A model generated the notes under the pieces. It was given only the letters and a program-made list of their open reading frames with translations. It had not been told where the DNA came from and did not search any database. The translations under genes and the position numbers were made by a program. A stretch of 64,000 nucleotides of DNA from Anniella stebbinsi (lineage: Eukaryota; Chordata; Lepidosauria; Squamata; Anniellidae), in NCBI GenBank assembly GCA_029215795.1, contig JARDYH010000002.1:361052973-361116972 (forward strand), read 5' to 3'. Shown here piece by piece: positions 31,377-40,776 of the stretch. Positions within the stretch are counted from its first letter, which is position 1. Every line of letters starts with the position of its first letter.

Positions 31377-32422
31377 CCGTATTTCATCGATTCTAAGCCA
31401 CACTTTTTCTCCCAGGTTTACATCTGTAAAAATGGGGTGCAGCTTAGAATCGACGGCGACTTAGAATCGCAGGATTTCTCCCGCTTTTGCAGAAGGCGGG
31501 AGGGCTCTGCATGACCCCCCCCTGCGACTCCTAGGGTGACCAGATCGCCGGGAAAACTGGGGCGATCGAGGCTGACCGGCCCCTGGGGCAAACCTCCGGG
31601 GAAACGGTCACGCTCTACTCCAGCCCTAAAACACCCCCCGCCACCCCTGAAACAAACCCCACCACCAAGCCCCCCCCCAACCCAGCCCGGACCTACCGGG
31701 TCCTCCGCTGCCGCCGCCACTGATCTCCGCCGCCGCCGCATGACCCCCGCAGCCCCTTCACCCTTCTTGCCCTGCTCGTGGGCCTGGAGGTGCCTGAAGA
31801 GCCACAGCAGCAGCAGGAGGAGGAGATCCAGCCCCAGCGATGGAGGTGAGTAGGGAGGGAGGGGAGAGAGGGGAGGGAGGGGGAGGGAAGGGCCCCGCAA
31901 GCCCCCCCTCCCCCTCATGTCCCCCTCCCACTTCGCAAGTCCCCCCTCCCCACTCACTTTGATGGCTGCTGCCTGGGCCTGGGAAGGCTTCAGTACTGGA
32001 AGGAGGCCCAGATCTCGCGAGATTTCCTGAGATCTCGGCCTCTTTCCCAGTACTGAAGCCTTCCCAGGCCCAGGCAACAGTGATCAAGGTGAGGGGGGAC
32101 TTGTGAGGAGGGACTTGCGGGGCCCTAACCCTCCCCCCTCCCTCCATTGCCCATCCTCGCTGCCGTCGCCGCTGCTACTGCTCCACGCTGCTGGCAATGC
32201 TTGCCTCGTTTCTGGGAACGACGCCTTGCTAGGCCAAGGCGAGCGCTGGCAGCAGTGCAGAGCAGCGGCGAGGACGGGCGATGGAGGTGAGTGGGGAGGG
32301 GGGAAGGGGTGCTGAAATTAAGGTGCGTCTTAGAATCGACGCAAAGCTTTTTCCCTGATGGTGGCCCTGAAATTTAGGTGCATCTTACAATCGATGATGT
32401 CTTAGATTCGAGGAAATACAGG
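31377..32422. mobile_element. 1-kb TIR element with TA duplication and GC-rich core
   Basis: 1046 bp, ends CCGTATTTCATCGATTCTAA and, reversed, CCTGTATTTCCTCGAATCTA, flanked by TA (31375-31376, 32423-32424), which suggests a Tc1/mariner-type target. ATTTAGAATCGA-like words recur just inside both ends. The core (31500-32310) is GC-rich and CpG-rich, with long G/C tracts and a foldback at 31968-32078. A 219-codon minus-strand frame crosses it but shows no domain. No transposase is recognised. Confidence 0.7.
31968..32078. repeat. Foldback with ~40-bp arms around TCTCGCGAGA
   Basis: Left arm GCCTGGGCCTGGGAAGGCTT to AGTACTGG is mirrored by CCCAGTACTGAAGCC to GCCCAGGC. The loop contains the palindrome TCTCGCGAGA (32013-32022), a known promoter-type motif in mammals. 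Confidence 0.8.
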
Positions 32423-32551
32423 TATTACACCTAAACTATTCAAGGTGTGGAGCTCCTTTAGAGTTCGGACTGAAACCCAGAGCACATTCACCACCCAGCT
32501 GTCACCAGAGCCACCAGCCTCCACTGGAGGGAAGGGAGAGTGTCCGAGAGC

Positions 32552-32803
32552 CAGGGCCGGCCCCACCATTAGACAGAGTGAGGCAGTTGCCTCAGGCAGC
32601 TGGTGCTGGGTGATGAGGAGGCAGCAGCCCCATGGCTGTTCCCTCTATTGGAGGGCAGAGCTCTGTGTTCCAGGCACCTTGCCCTACCCTCCCTGAGCCA
32701 GCCTGCTGCCCCACTTCCAGGCCAGGCGGCTACAGTAGATGGAATGGCGGGGGCACCATCTTGTCCTTTGCCTCAGGCAGCAAAATATCTTGGGCCAGGC
32801 CTG
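32552..32803. mobile_element. hAT element, CAGGGCCGGCCC family
   Basis: Starts CAGGGCCGGCCCCACCATTA, ends TTGGGCCAGGCCTG, flanks CCGAGAGC / GCGAGAGC (8 bp, one mismatch). 252 bp, non-coding. Confidence 0.75.
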
Positions 32804-32837
32804 GCGAGAGCTGAGACCCTATCTATCATGTTCCTTG

Positions 32838-32925
32838 TGCAGTAGCTTTCCCCAACCGTTCAGAGGTTTGGACTACAATTTCCATGACTCCAGCCACCAT
32901 GGACATAGGCAGCAAACTGCTAGCG
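32838..32925. mobile_element. CAACTCCCATCA-family MITE, partial
   Basis: TTTCCCCAACCGTTCAGAGG, then TTGGACTACAATTTCCATGA. The mirrored arm is mostly lost. Confidence 0.55.
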
Positions 32926-32975
32926 TACTCTACAAGGCTCAAATTTAAGCCATTATTTTCCAATTCACTGTCCAG

Positions 32976-33295
32976 TAGGGTGACCATATGAAAAGGCGGG
33001 CAGGGCTCCTGCATCTTTAACAGTTGCATAGAAAAAGGGATTTCAGCAGGTGCCATCGGTAAGCATGCAGCACCTGGTGAAATGCCTTCTTCATCACAAC
33101 AGTTAAAGCAGCAGGAGCCCTGCCTTCTTTTGTATTTGGTCAAGAGGGCAGGGCTCCTGCCGCTTTAACTGCTGTGAGGAAGAGGGAATTTCAGCAGGTG
33201 CTACATGCATACAAAGGACACCTGCTGAAATTCCCTTTTCTGAACAAATGCTAAAGATACAGGAGCCCTGTACTCCTTTCCATAGGGTCACCCTA
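32976..33295. mobile_element. Composite MITE copy (subfamily B)
   Basis: Exactly 320 bp from TAGGGTGACCATATG to AGGGTCACCCTA, with the AGCATGCAGCACCTGGTGAA core. The junction region here reads TTTGTATTTGGTCAAGAGGG. No target duplication is visible. Confidence 0.8.
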
Positions 33296-33299
33296 CATC

Positions 33300-33894
33300 T
33301 GTAGAACCCCAGAGGGCTGGATTGGAACCTCAGGGCTGAGGTTTTGCCCACCTGTATCTGAATAACATTAAGGTAGCCATTCTTGAACAAAGGGATTTCA
33401 GAGACAAACACCATGACATAGCTGAAGTGCAATTTATCAAGAGATTCAACTATTTCCTGTAGTTTGAATGACAAAGGTTTTTTATTATTATAATCTCTCT
33501 TTTCTCGCTCGTGGCGGTTTTTCTAAACGGACATGTCTGACTTTGCCAAGTCATGCTGTCTTTTACGGATTCAGGCATTTCTTGACTATTGTACACGTTT
33601 TGGGTATGACTGCTTTCTGGATGTTGGTGTGGATATATTTTAGAAGGGCCAATTTCTGAAGGTTTTCTGTATAATTTTTTTGATGCGATGCTGGTGACTG
33701 TTGTTGTTATTATTATTATTATTATTACACGACATATATGAATTGGCTCACCCTTGAATGATGTCTGTGTTATCACCCAGCAATGTTTTTTGAACGGCGA
33801 CTGTTCAGCTCATCATCAGCCTGTCCGTTTTTGCATTTTGGTTCCCTCTGACCATACAATTTGAATCCCATCCACCCACACCATGTGTATCTAG
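33300..33894. repeat. Unnamed dispersed repeat shared with 50925-51345
   Basis: TTGAACAAAGGGATTTCAGA (33384), GTGTTATCACCCAGCAATGT (33767) and the end GAAGCTTATGCCAGAATAAA (34271) have counterparts at 50933, 51116 and 51307. Probably the 3' part of an old retroelement. It is interrupted by the element at 33895-34236. (ATT)n at 33708-33726. Confidence 0.45.
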
Positions 33895-34236
33895 AAGCGT
33901 CATCACACAGGGGGAAATCGCGTTTGCCTACCGTCGCTTCTCTGCCCACGCATTTGTCCCTCATGACTTCCTCTTTCGAAAGAGGAAGTCAACAACTTGC
34001 CCGGTGCCCATTCAGGGGGCCGTTTTGATCCCGCTGCTTCTCCGGCACACAGCAGGAGACACCGGCAACTTCCGTCCTTATTTGAAGTCGGACTTACTGG
34101 GGTGGTTTTTTGTGGCTTGAAGAAGGCTTGAGGGGGCGGGAAGCACGCCAGAGGCAGCCGCCGCCGCGAGAGAGACCCGTGAAAATCCGTGAGTGCCCAG
34201 TAACGAGCGTGCAATAAAACGCTCGTCTGACGGAGC
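33895..34236. mobile_element. 350-bp TIR element with TTTCGAAA palindrome (copy 2)
   Basis: Opposite orientation to 2339-2688. Ends AAGCGTCATCACAC and, reversed, GCTCCGTCAGACGAG, with a perfect 5-bp duplication TCTAG (33890-33894, 34237-34241). The palindrome is 26 bp here (33965-33990). Confidence 0.7.
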
Positions 34237-34299
34237 TCTAGATCTGCCAATTTGGCAGTGTCCACGGATGGAAGCTTATGCCAGAATAAATGAATCTGT

Positions 34300-34898
34300 C
34301 TTTAAGGTGCCACAGGTGTTTTGTTTATTTTTTACCTTTGCAGAGTTGGCACGGCTGGGCACCTTGCAGCTTGGGGACGTTGGCCTCTCTGTGCCAGCAC
34401 ATTCACGGTTTGGGGAAGGCCTTTTCCAGAACATTTCTGCCACCACGCCCTTTGGGAGCATTCACCCTGAGTCTTCTCCTGAGTGTGGTAGTTCATCGCC
34501 AGAGGTCTGCTCCTCCTCCTCCCCTTGTGCCTTTGTGGACACCACTTTAATATGCAGTTTTCTTCTCTGCCTTATTGCTGTTTTTAATTGCTTCTTAAAT
34601 TTTTATGTCTCCGATTTCTCGGGTGCCTGGGGAGGTGTGTCTCACTGCAACAGCTGTTTCAATCACGGGGAGGTTGGTGATGGTGCGGGAGTTGCTAGAA
34701 AAGGGAGAAAGAGGGAAAAGAGAAACAGAAAGTGGCAGGGACCGAAAAGGCAGAGCAGAACGAGAACATGTGGGGCCTGCAACAAGGTGTTGTAGCAAGG
34801 AATGCTGCTTTTCAGGTTTCCAAGCACTTCCATACCTTCCACCAACCTGCCTGGTTTTCCATCCGGCCCCCACCCCCGAGTTCATCAGCACTCCAAAT
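34300..34898. other. No recognised feature
   Basis: A 200-codon plus frame (34193-34795) starts inside the preceding transposon and shows no domain, so it is not called as a gene. Confidence 0.45.
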
Positions 34899-34906
34899 GC
34901 ACTGAG

Positions 34907-35226
34907 TAGGGTGACCAGATAAAATCCAGGTCAGGGCTCATCTCACTTTAACAGTTGTAGAGAAAAGAGAATTTCAGCCAGTGTCATGTGTATGCCATTA
35001 GTTCCTGGTGAAATTCCCTCTTCATCACAACAGTTAAAGTTGCAGGGCCCCTGCCTTCTTTTGTATATGGTTACTCTAGTATAGTGCCTGCAACTTTAAC
35101 TGCTGTGATGAAGAGGGAATTTCACCAGGAACTAATTGCTTACACATGACACTGGCTGAAATTCCCTTTTCTCTACAACTGTTCAAGTTACATGAGCCCT
35201 GACCTGGATTTAATCTGGTCACCCTA
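34907..35226. mobile_element. Composite MITE copy with perfect 8-bp duplication
   Basis: 320 bp flanked by GCACTGAG on both sides (34899-34906, 35227-35234). The left unit is complete (TAGGGTGACCAG to TGGTTACTCTA) and the right one lacks its inner end, the opposite arrangement to 1344-1663. Termini carry AGATAAAATCCAGGTCAGGG, shared only with 42210-42481, marking a sub-lineage. Confidence 0.88.
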
Positions 35227-35328
35227 GCACTGAGCACACTCTGTTCTCATTGGGATGCCTTGGGGTTCGCACTCTCCTGTAGAGGTTTCCCCCCTAAAGA
35301 TATTTTGTAATGCTGGAAACCTTGGGGG

Positions 35329-35644
35329 TAGGGTGACCATATGGAAAGGAGGACAGGGCTCCTGCATCTTTAACAGTTGTATTGAAAGGGAGATTTCAAC
35401 AGGTGTCATTTGTAGGCATGCAGCACCTGGTGACATTTCCTCTTCATCACAACGGTTAGAGGCCAGAGCTATACTAGAGTGACCAGATACAAAAGAGGGC
35501 AGGGCTCCTGCAGTTTTAACTATTGTGACGAAGAGGGAATTCCACGGTGCTGCATGCCTACAAATGGCACCTGCTGAAATCCCCTTTTGTATGCAACTGT
35601 TAAAGATACAGGAGCCCTGTCCTCCTTTCCATATGGTCACCCTA
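35329..35644. mobile_element. Composite MITE copy (subfamily B)
   Basis: 316 bp from TAGGGTGACCATATGG to ATATGGTCACCCTA, core GCATGCAGCACCTGGTGACA. Lies only 102 bases from the previous copy. No target duplication seen. Confidence 0.8.
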
Positions 35645-36560
35645 TAAGCAACAGCACTCACAGCTTGAACATTTGAAGTAGAAAGAATAATGTAAGATCT
35701 CAGTCTTCCATGCGTCCTCTCCAAAAAGTGTCGAACTTACTGGAACTTCTTGGTCCCATGAATAGGATCTGGCTGTACTGCAGCAATCTTAGACATGCTC
35801 TCCAGGAAATAAGTCCCACGGAAATGAATGGGACTCAGTGCTGTGTAAACGTGCTGAGACTCAATTAGAGGCGAGCATAGGAGAGAGAAAGAGAGACAGG
35901 GCCAGATTCAAGGGAGGGAAAGGGTCGTTTTCTTGCCTCTTGCCTCCATTTCCATGTGTTGTTCAAAAGAATAACGGCGGATGTCACAACACCACCCAAT
36001 AGGTGCCCACAACAACGCTTGTTGCAACATCACAATTGCAATGTGTGGGTTTGCCGAAGAGAGAAAGCGGAACTGCGCTTTCTCTTAGACTCAGAATTGA
36101 GGTTGACTGCATAGATTTCCACTCAGTGGATGTACTCGCAGGGGAAGGCGTTGTAAGGATCCTCAATGACAATTTTGCAACCAGCACACACACACACACA
36201 CACACACACGCACAACCTGGAAAGGCTTTCCTGCTTTTCAAGGGGCTGTCAATATGCTCCAAAAGCCCTGCAGTGTGTGCGCAGCGGTACTGCGTCAGTT
36301 ATACAATGCAGCAGCAGCCACCCGGAAGCCACTGTGGGGTTTTCCTGCGAAGCTCTGCATTTAAAATGTTGGGGACTTACCCTGACTTTTTAGGCTGGAG
36401 CGAGGCCAACACGACTCTTCCGCCATCTTACCTATGTGGAGGTGTGCCCGTGTGGATGGCGACCTCTGATTGGTTGCCGTCTGCCCAGGCAGGGGGAGGG
36501 CTGGGAAGCCACAGGGCCACTGGAAACCCCGTGCCCTCCCTCTGCATCGGGGTTAGCTGC
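35645..36560. other. Unidentified, with two small repeats
   Basis: 35800-35850 is an ACTTACCTGGGAGTAAG-type scrap (AATAAGTCCCACGGAAATGA). (CA)n occupies 36185-36209. 36390-36560 resembles parts of 30343-30934 (CTGATTGGTTGCCGTCTGCC), perhaps a degraded relative. Confidence 0.4.
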
Positions 36561-36566
36561 TGCCAC

Positions 36567-36863
36567 TAGGCTGACCATATGAAAAGGAGGACAGGGCTCA
36601 TGTCACTTTAACAGCCAGGGTCATTTGTATGCAATTAGTTCCTGGTGATATTCCCTGTACATAACAACAGTTAAAGTTGCAGGGGCCCTGCCTTCTTTTG
36701 TATCTGGTCACTCTAGTATAGTGCCTGCACCTTTAACTGTTGTGATGAAGAGGGGATTTCACCAGGAACTAATTGCATACAAATGACACTGGCTGAAATT
36801 CCCTTTTCTCTACAACTGTTAAAGTTGCATGAGCCCTGTCCTCCTTTTCATATGGTCAGCCCA
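36567..36863. mobile_element. Composite MITE copy (subfamily A)
   Basis: 297 bp. The left unit is shortened around TTTAACAGCCAGGGTCATTT but keeps its inner end ATCTGGTCACTCTA. The right end has CAGCCCA in place of CAGCCTA. Confidence 0.8.
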
Positions 36864-37135
36864 CCCCACAGTAGAGGAAGTGCGGGGTTGTAGCAAAAGC
36901 GGCTCCAACCCAGCAGCGTATAGGCAGCATTCTGATGTCTGCATCCAGTGCTAACCCCGCTGTAAATAGCCAGGGCAAGATCAGAAGAAGACATAGAGGA
37001 AGGATTGCCCAGTGGCTAGAAGCAAAAAACCACCAGGCCTGCTCTTGTGCCTTTTTACAGCAGCATGGCTTACAGAAATCAAGGAAATGAATCTTTTTCC
37101 AGCACAGAGATAAAAGTTATCACCTGCTTGTGCAG
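36864..37135. other. No recognised feature
   Basis: Nothing identifiable. Confidence 0.4.
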
Positions 37136-37154
37136 CCCCCCCCCCCCCCCCCCC
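37136..37154. repeat. Poly-C run (19 C)
   Basis: The longest C run in the window. Confidence 0.9.
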
Positions 37155-37407
37155 ATTCTAAAAGGTTGAAATGCTTCTCCCAAAGCATAGTTATGGGCAG
37201 GAAGAGCTTTAAGCTAAAATATCCTGGTACTTTGGTTCCACCCCTTTTTCCTTAGGCCATGCCCACCAGTGGAAGGAGGCCCAGGAGAGCTTCTCCAAAA
37301 CTGAATTCAGCCTTTGGCCTGAAAGAGGTCCCACCCTCCCCCCAAAATGCATTGATTAAGCGGCTGCTAGGACACAGCTACAAGGGCTGGTTGAAAAGTT
37401 GGCAACC

Positions 37408-37535
37408 TATAGCTCAACCTTCCCCAACCTGGCATTCTCCAGGTGTCTTCAACTACAACTCCCATCATGCCCAGCCAGCATGGGGGGGGGTGTAGTTCAA
37501 CACATCTGAAGACACAAGTTTGGGGAAGGCTCCTT
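37408..37535. mobile_element. CAACTCCCATCA-family foldback MITE
   Basis: CAACCTTCCCCAACCTGGCA to CTACAACTCCCATCATGCCC is mirrored by GGGTGTAGTTCAACACATCT to AGTTTGGGGAAGGCT. Confidence 0.7.
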
Positions 37536-37630
37536 TAGCTGTTGTCCATTTTTATTTTGTAATTTGCCCCGCTGATCTTTTTGATGTTGTAAAGGCCGTT
37601 CTTAGCATTTTATTTTAATCTGGGGTTCTT

Positions 37631-37950
37631 TAGGCTGACCATATGAAAAGGAGGACAGGGCTCATGTAACTTTAACAGGTGTAGAGAAAAGGGAATTTCA
37701 ACCAGGGTCATTTGTATGCAATGAGTTCCTGGTAAAATCCCCTCTTCATCACAACAGTTAAAGTTGCAGGCACTATACTAGAGTGACCATATACAAAAGA
37801 AGGCAGGGCCCCTGCAACTTTAACTGTTGTGATGAAGAGGGAATTTCACCAGGAACTCATTGCATACAAATGACACCGGATGAAATTCCCTTTTCTCTAC
37901 AACTGCTAAAGTTACATGAGCCCTGTCCTCCTTTTCACAGGGTCAGCCTA
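37631..37950. mobile_element. Composite MITE copy (subfamily A)
   Basis: 320 bp, flanks GGGTTCTT / GGGTTGTT (8 bp, one mismatch). Same orientation as 1344-1663. The open reading of its right unit (37783 onward) is a shadow that recurs in every copy. Confidence 0.88.
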
Positions 37951-37984
37951 GGGTTGTTGCTTTTTAAAGAAAAAAAAATCCTAG

Positions 37985-38060
37985 CATATTTATTTATTTA
38001 TTTGAACATTTGTATTACATTGGGATCTCTGGGCGGCGTACAGATAAAAGCTGCAGGTAA
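37985..38060 (-). mobile_element. LINE 3' tail
   Basis: (TATT)n, then GATCTCTGGGCGGCGTACAG, the reversed LINE ending. Confidence 0.55.
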
Positions 38061-38325
38061 AAGTATAGGTAAGTGACTTTGTTTTACCACGACGGCCTAA
38101 TTTGAATGTCTGCAGCTTCCTTGCTAATTTCTTCTTAAGACTGTAGGAAGACTCCTGTGCTGTCCAACCATGGAACGCAACAGAAATTCAGTTACATTTC
38201 CATCTTGGAAATGCATGCTGACTGAGTTTCCGGCTGGCCAGGCTGCTGTCAAGGGGCCAGAGCGTAGCCAAAATGAAAGGTAGCAACTCCGACCACCTTA
38301 TCCTAAGCATGCTTACTCTGGAGTA

Positions 38326-38339
38326 CCCCCCCCCCCCCC
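38326..38339. repeat. Poly-C run (14 C)
   Basis: Directly upstream of a CR1 fragment. Confidence 0.9.
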
Positions 38340-38593
38340 AATGGCAGCTACTGTCCTGCAAGTAAAGAGCAATGCAGAACAGGGCAACTAAAATGATCAG
38401 GGGGCTGGAGCCTCTCCCCTATGAAGGAAGGTTACAACAGCTGGGATTGTTTAGTTTGGAAAAAAGGAGGCTGAGGGGAGACATGATAGAGGTGTATAAA
38501 ATCATGCATGTGGAGAATGTGGACAGGGAGACATTTTTCTTTCTCACCAATATAATACTAGATCCCGAAGGGGTCACCCCACGGGAGATTCAG

Positions 38594-38670
38594 TGCCATA
38601 TACAGGTGTGGATGGGTGCTAGGCACCTGTATAGGGCATAGAATTACAATTATTGCCTCCTTTTTGCGGT
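38594..38670. other. 77-bp insert between 11-bp direct repeats
   Basis: GGGAGATTCAG stands on both sides (38583-38593, 38671-38681). The insert starts with a stem TGCCATATACAGGTG / CACCTGTATAGGGCA and ends CTCCTTTTTGCGGT. It is not part of other CR1 copies. It could be a retro-inserted small RNA or a local duplication event. Confidence 0.5.
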
Positions 38671-38889
38671 GGGAGATTCAGGAGAGATAAAAGGAAGGAT
38701 TTCTTCACCCCGTGCAGTGTTAAAGTATGGAATTCACTGCCACAAGATGGCAGCTAATTTAGACAGGCCTTTCAATGGTTATTAGCCATGATGGGTAAAT
38801 ATTTGTTGCTGGATCAGCGGAAGTATGTCTCTCTATCCCAGTTGTTGGGGAACATGGGCATGTTGCACTCATTTCGTGCTTGTGAGTCA

Positions 38890-39244
38890 GGCCTCCTCCA
38901 CACGAGACGTTTAATGAGCCTTGAAGGCTCATTAAAAAATTTACCTCCACAAGCACGGAGCGCAAAACGGGCGTACAGGCGCGTTATCTCCCCAATAATG
39001 CGCATTTTCGAACGCGCGTTAAATAGCGACTTTTATTTTGCTCCGGCCGTTAAAGCGCATTTTCGCAGTGTGAACAAGCGATTACGCGCATTAACTACTT
39101 GTAAAGCGCTTTTTGGACATGAATTAATGCGCTTCGCCGCCTCTCGCCGCCTGCGGTGCAGAGGGATTAGGAGTAAAAGCGCCTCCGTGATAATGCGCAT
39201 AATCGCAGAACCGGGCGCAAAAGCGCATCCTTGTGGAGGGGGCC
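38890..39244. mobile_element. GCGCAT-rich element with NCA target duplication (copy 2)
   Basis: 355 bp, ends GGCCTCCTCCACACG and TGTGGAGGGGGCC, flanked by TCA on both sides within a CR1. Same orientation as copy 1 at 25666 and very similar over its length. Confidence 0.75.
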
Positions 39245-39422
39245 TCAGTGGTCAACAGCTGGTCAGCCACTGTGTGAACAGAACGCTGGACTAGATGGAT
39301 TGTTAGTGTGATCCAGCAGGGCTCTTCTGATGTCTTTAAGCAGGGTTATGGTGTCAGACTTGCGCTACGGTCCTAATCCCGGTTTTTCTTTGGGAACGCT
39401 CCCCTTGTTTTGAATGAGACTT

Positions 39423-39550
39423 AAGAGGGCAATTCTAGACTTGTTTAGAATTTTTTTCTCTGTCTTCCTACAACTCTCAGCATTCCCCAGCCAGCCATGT
39501 TGATTGGGGAATGCTGGGAGTTGTAGGAAGACTGGGGGAAGGATCCCAAA
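39423..39550. mobile_element. GCAATCCTATGCATG-family foldback MITE
   Basis: TTCCTACAACTCTCAGCATT is mirrored by AATGCTGGGAGTTGTAGGAA. The outer ends are worn. Confidence 0.65.
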
Positions 39551-39990
39551 CGTGCCTACAATTGCTCCTAACTTTCAGGTAAGCCTGACTAGGTCTACCG
39601 TGTATTCCTGGGTCTGTTTACTCGGAAGTAAGACTGCAAGTACCACACCTAAGGAGAGATGTGAAGTTTGGGTGGATTTGTTGTAATTTCTATTGATTAA
39701 TTTTACTTTATTGATTTGCACTCTGCCTTTCTACCCCACCCCCCAAAAATGCACTCGAGGTGGCAATTCCTCCCCCCACCGATTTTTTTTAGGGGGGGGG
39801 CACCGCCTTCAAATCTCTAGTTATTCCACCCGATCCTGTCCAGGTTTACACGGAAGTAAAAAAAAAAAGAGAAGACCCAGCCTACTTTGTGGAATTTACT
39901 TGCAAGCAGGCACGCACACACACACACACAGAGGCTCGGGGGCTGAAGTCTCTCTCGCTTGCAGCGCACCCTCTTCTTAGGGAGTCAAGG
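39551..39990. other. Repeat scraps; no gene
   Basis: TGTTTACTCGGAAGTAAGAC at 39616 belongs to the ACTTACCTGGGAGTAAG family. 39690-39790 looks like a reversed LINE/SINE tail. (CA)n at 39914-39930. Confidence 0.4.
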
Positions 39991-40316
39991 CCCCAATCCG
40001 ATGCGGGTTTTTTTTTTACCTGGGAGCAAGCCCATCAGCAAAAGTGAGCGGCGGGGGGGGGGGGGGGTCGGAGGGCCTTATTTCCTAAGGCACGTGCTCC
40101 CGGCTGAGGATCGCGTGGCAAAGCCCCTGCGCTCCGCGGGATCCTTGACTCCCGAGTCAAACCCGGGGCTGCCCTCTGCGGCGCGTGATCCCGGCGCATC
40201 GCCGGGTCTCCTCGCCAGGCAGCCGGTCCCGGGGTTGAGCCGGGGCAGGAGGCGGAGATCGGGGCGGGCCGAGGGCGGCGCGTCCGGCGGCGAGGCGGGG
40301 CGGGTGCTGGGGCTGC

Positions 40317-40341
40317 CGGCGGCGGCGGCGGCGGCGGCGGC
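40317..40341 (+). repeat. (GGC)n tract in the presumed 5' UTR
   Basis: About eight GGC units ending 40 bases before the SLC12A9 ATG. Confidence 0.85.
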
Positions 40342-40380
40342 TCAGTCGTTTCGTGCCGTCCGGGGCGCCGCGTCGCGATC

Positions 40381-40567
40381 ATGCCTGGCCGTCGGGGCGG
40401 CGGCGGCTTGTCGGAGCGGAGCCCGCTGCTGGCTTACCGCCTGTGCAGCAGCATCTCGGTGGAAGCGGAGGCGCCGGGCAGCCGGGACCGCAAGCTGCCC
40501 ACCTTCTCGGGCGTCGTCGTCCCCACGTTGCTCTCCATGTTCAGCGTGGTGCTTTTCCTGCGCCTCG
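40381..40567 (+). CDS. SLC12A9: SLC12A9 first coding exon
   Basis: Encodes the N-terminus of solute carrier family 12 member 9, a membrane protein of the cation-chloride cotransporter family whose transported substrate is still debated. The 187 bases give 62 codons plus the first base of a Gly codon (phase 1). Recognisable parts are SERSPLLAYRL (about residues 11-21), a variable Ser/Glu-rich stretch, RKLPTFSGVVVPTLLSMFSV (38-56) and VLFLRL-G at the donor, which begins the first transmembrane helix. The intron starts GTGAGT at 40568. The ATG has A at -3, and it is the start that gives the family-like N-terminus. Residues 2-9 (PGRRGGGG) are an extra basic/Gly leader before the SPLLAYRL motif. 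No further exon is visible, so the gene runs beyond the window. Confidence 0.88.
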
Positions 40568-40776
40568 GTGAGTGGGGGCTGCTTTCCCCGCCGCGGGTCC
40601 AAAGCCGGCACAGGCGGGCTCGAAGGGAACGGGCGGGCGGGTCCGGGGGGATGGTGGTGGTGGTGGTGGTGGTGGCGGGGGCTGAATTCGAATTCCGCGC
40701 GCCAAACGCCCCACCCCGCCTGGCAAGCTCTGCGCCTTAAAGTTTGCCTGTGGCGAGGCCCCCGCAGGCACTCATT

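Larger units (their letters stand above)
31288..32526. mobile_element. Palindromic hAT MITE split by a 1-kb element
   Basis: Left half 31288-31376 (GGAGGCTGGGGGCTCCAAAG, TCAGTCCGAACTCTAATGG) and right half 32423-32526 (GAGCTCCTTTAGAGTTCGGA to CACCAGCCTCCACTGG) are the two arms of a CAGTGGAGGCTGG-family MITE. The left arm holds a run of 12 G (31317-31328). Confidence 0.7.
38367..39335 (+). mobile_element. CR1 3' end with two nested insertions
   Basis: Begins with the [20 protein letters not shown] motif and [17 protein letters not shown]. Ends GATCCAGCAGGGCTCTTCTG. Broken by a 77-bp insertion (38594-38670) and the GCGCAT-rich element (38890-39244). Confidence 0.82.
40000..40700. promoter_or_regulatory. 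SLC12A9: CpG island / probable SLC12A9 promoter
   Basis: Sharp rise in GC and CpG around the first coding exon. Two GC-box-like words (GGGGCGGG at 40261 and at about 40298) lie 80-120 bases upstream of the ATG, and no TATA box is evident. A 15-G run sits at 40053-40067. Such TATA-less CpG-island promoters usually drive broad expression. The transcription start is not determinable from sequence alone. Confidence 0.7.

Noticed and set aside
31418..32077. 219-codon minus frame
   Set aside because: Lies in the GC-rich core of a TIR element and is made of low-complexity Gly/Pro/Arg. No recognisable domain.
34193..34795. 200-codon plus frame
   Set aside because: Starts inside a transposon, crosses an old repeat end, and has no domain or splice-consistent structure.
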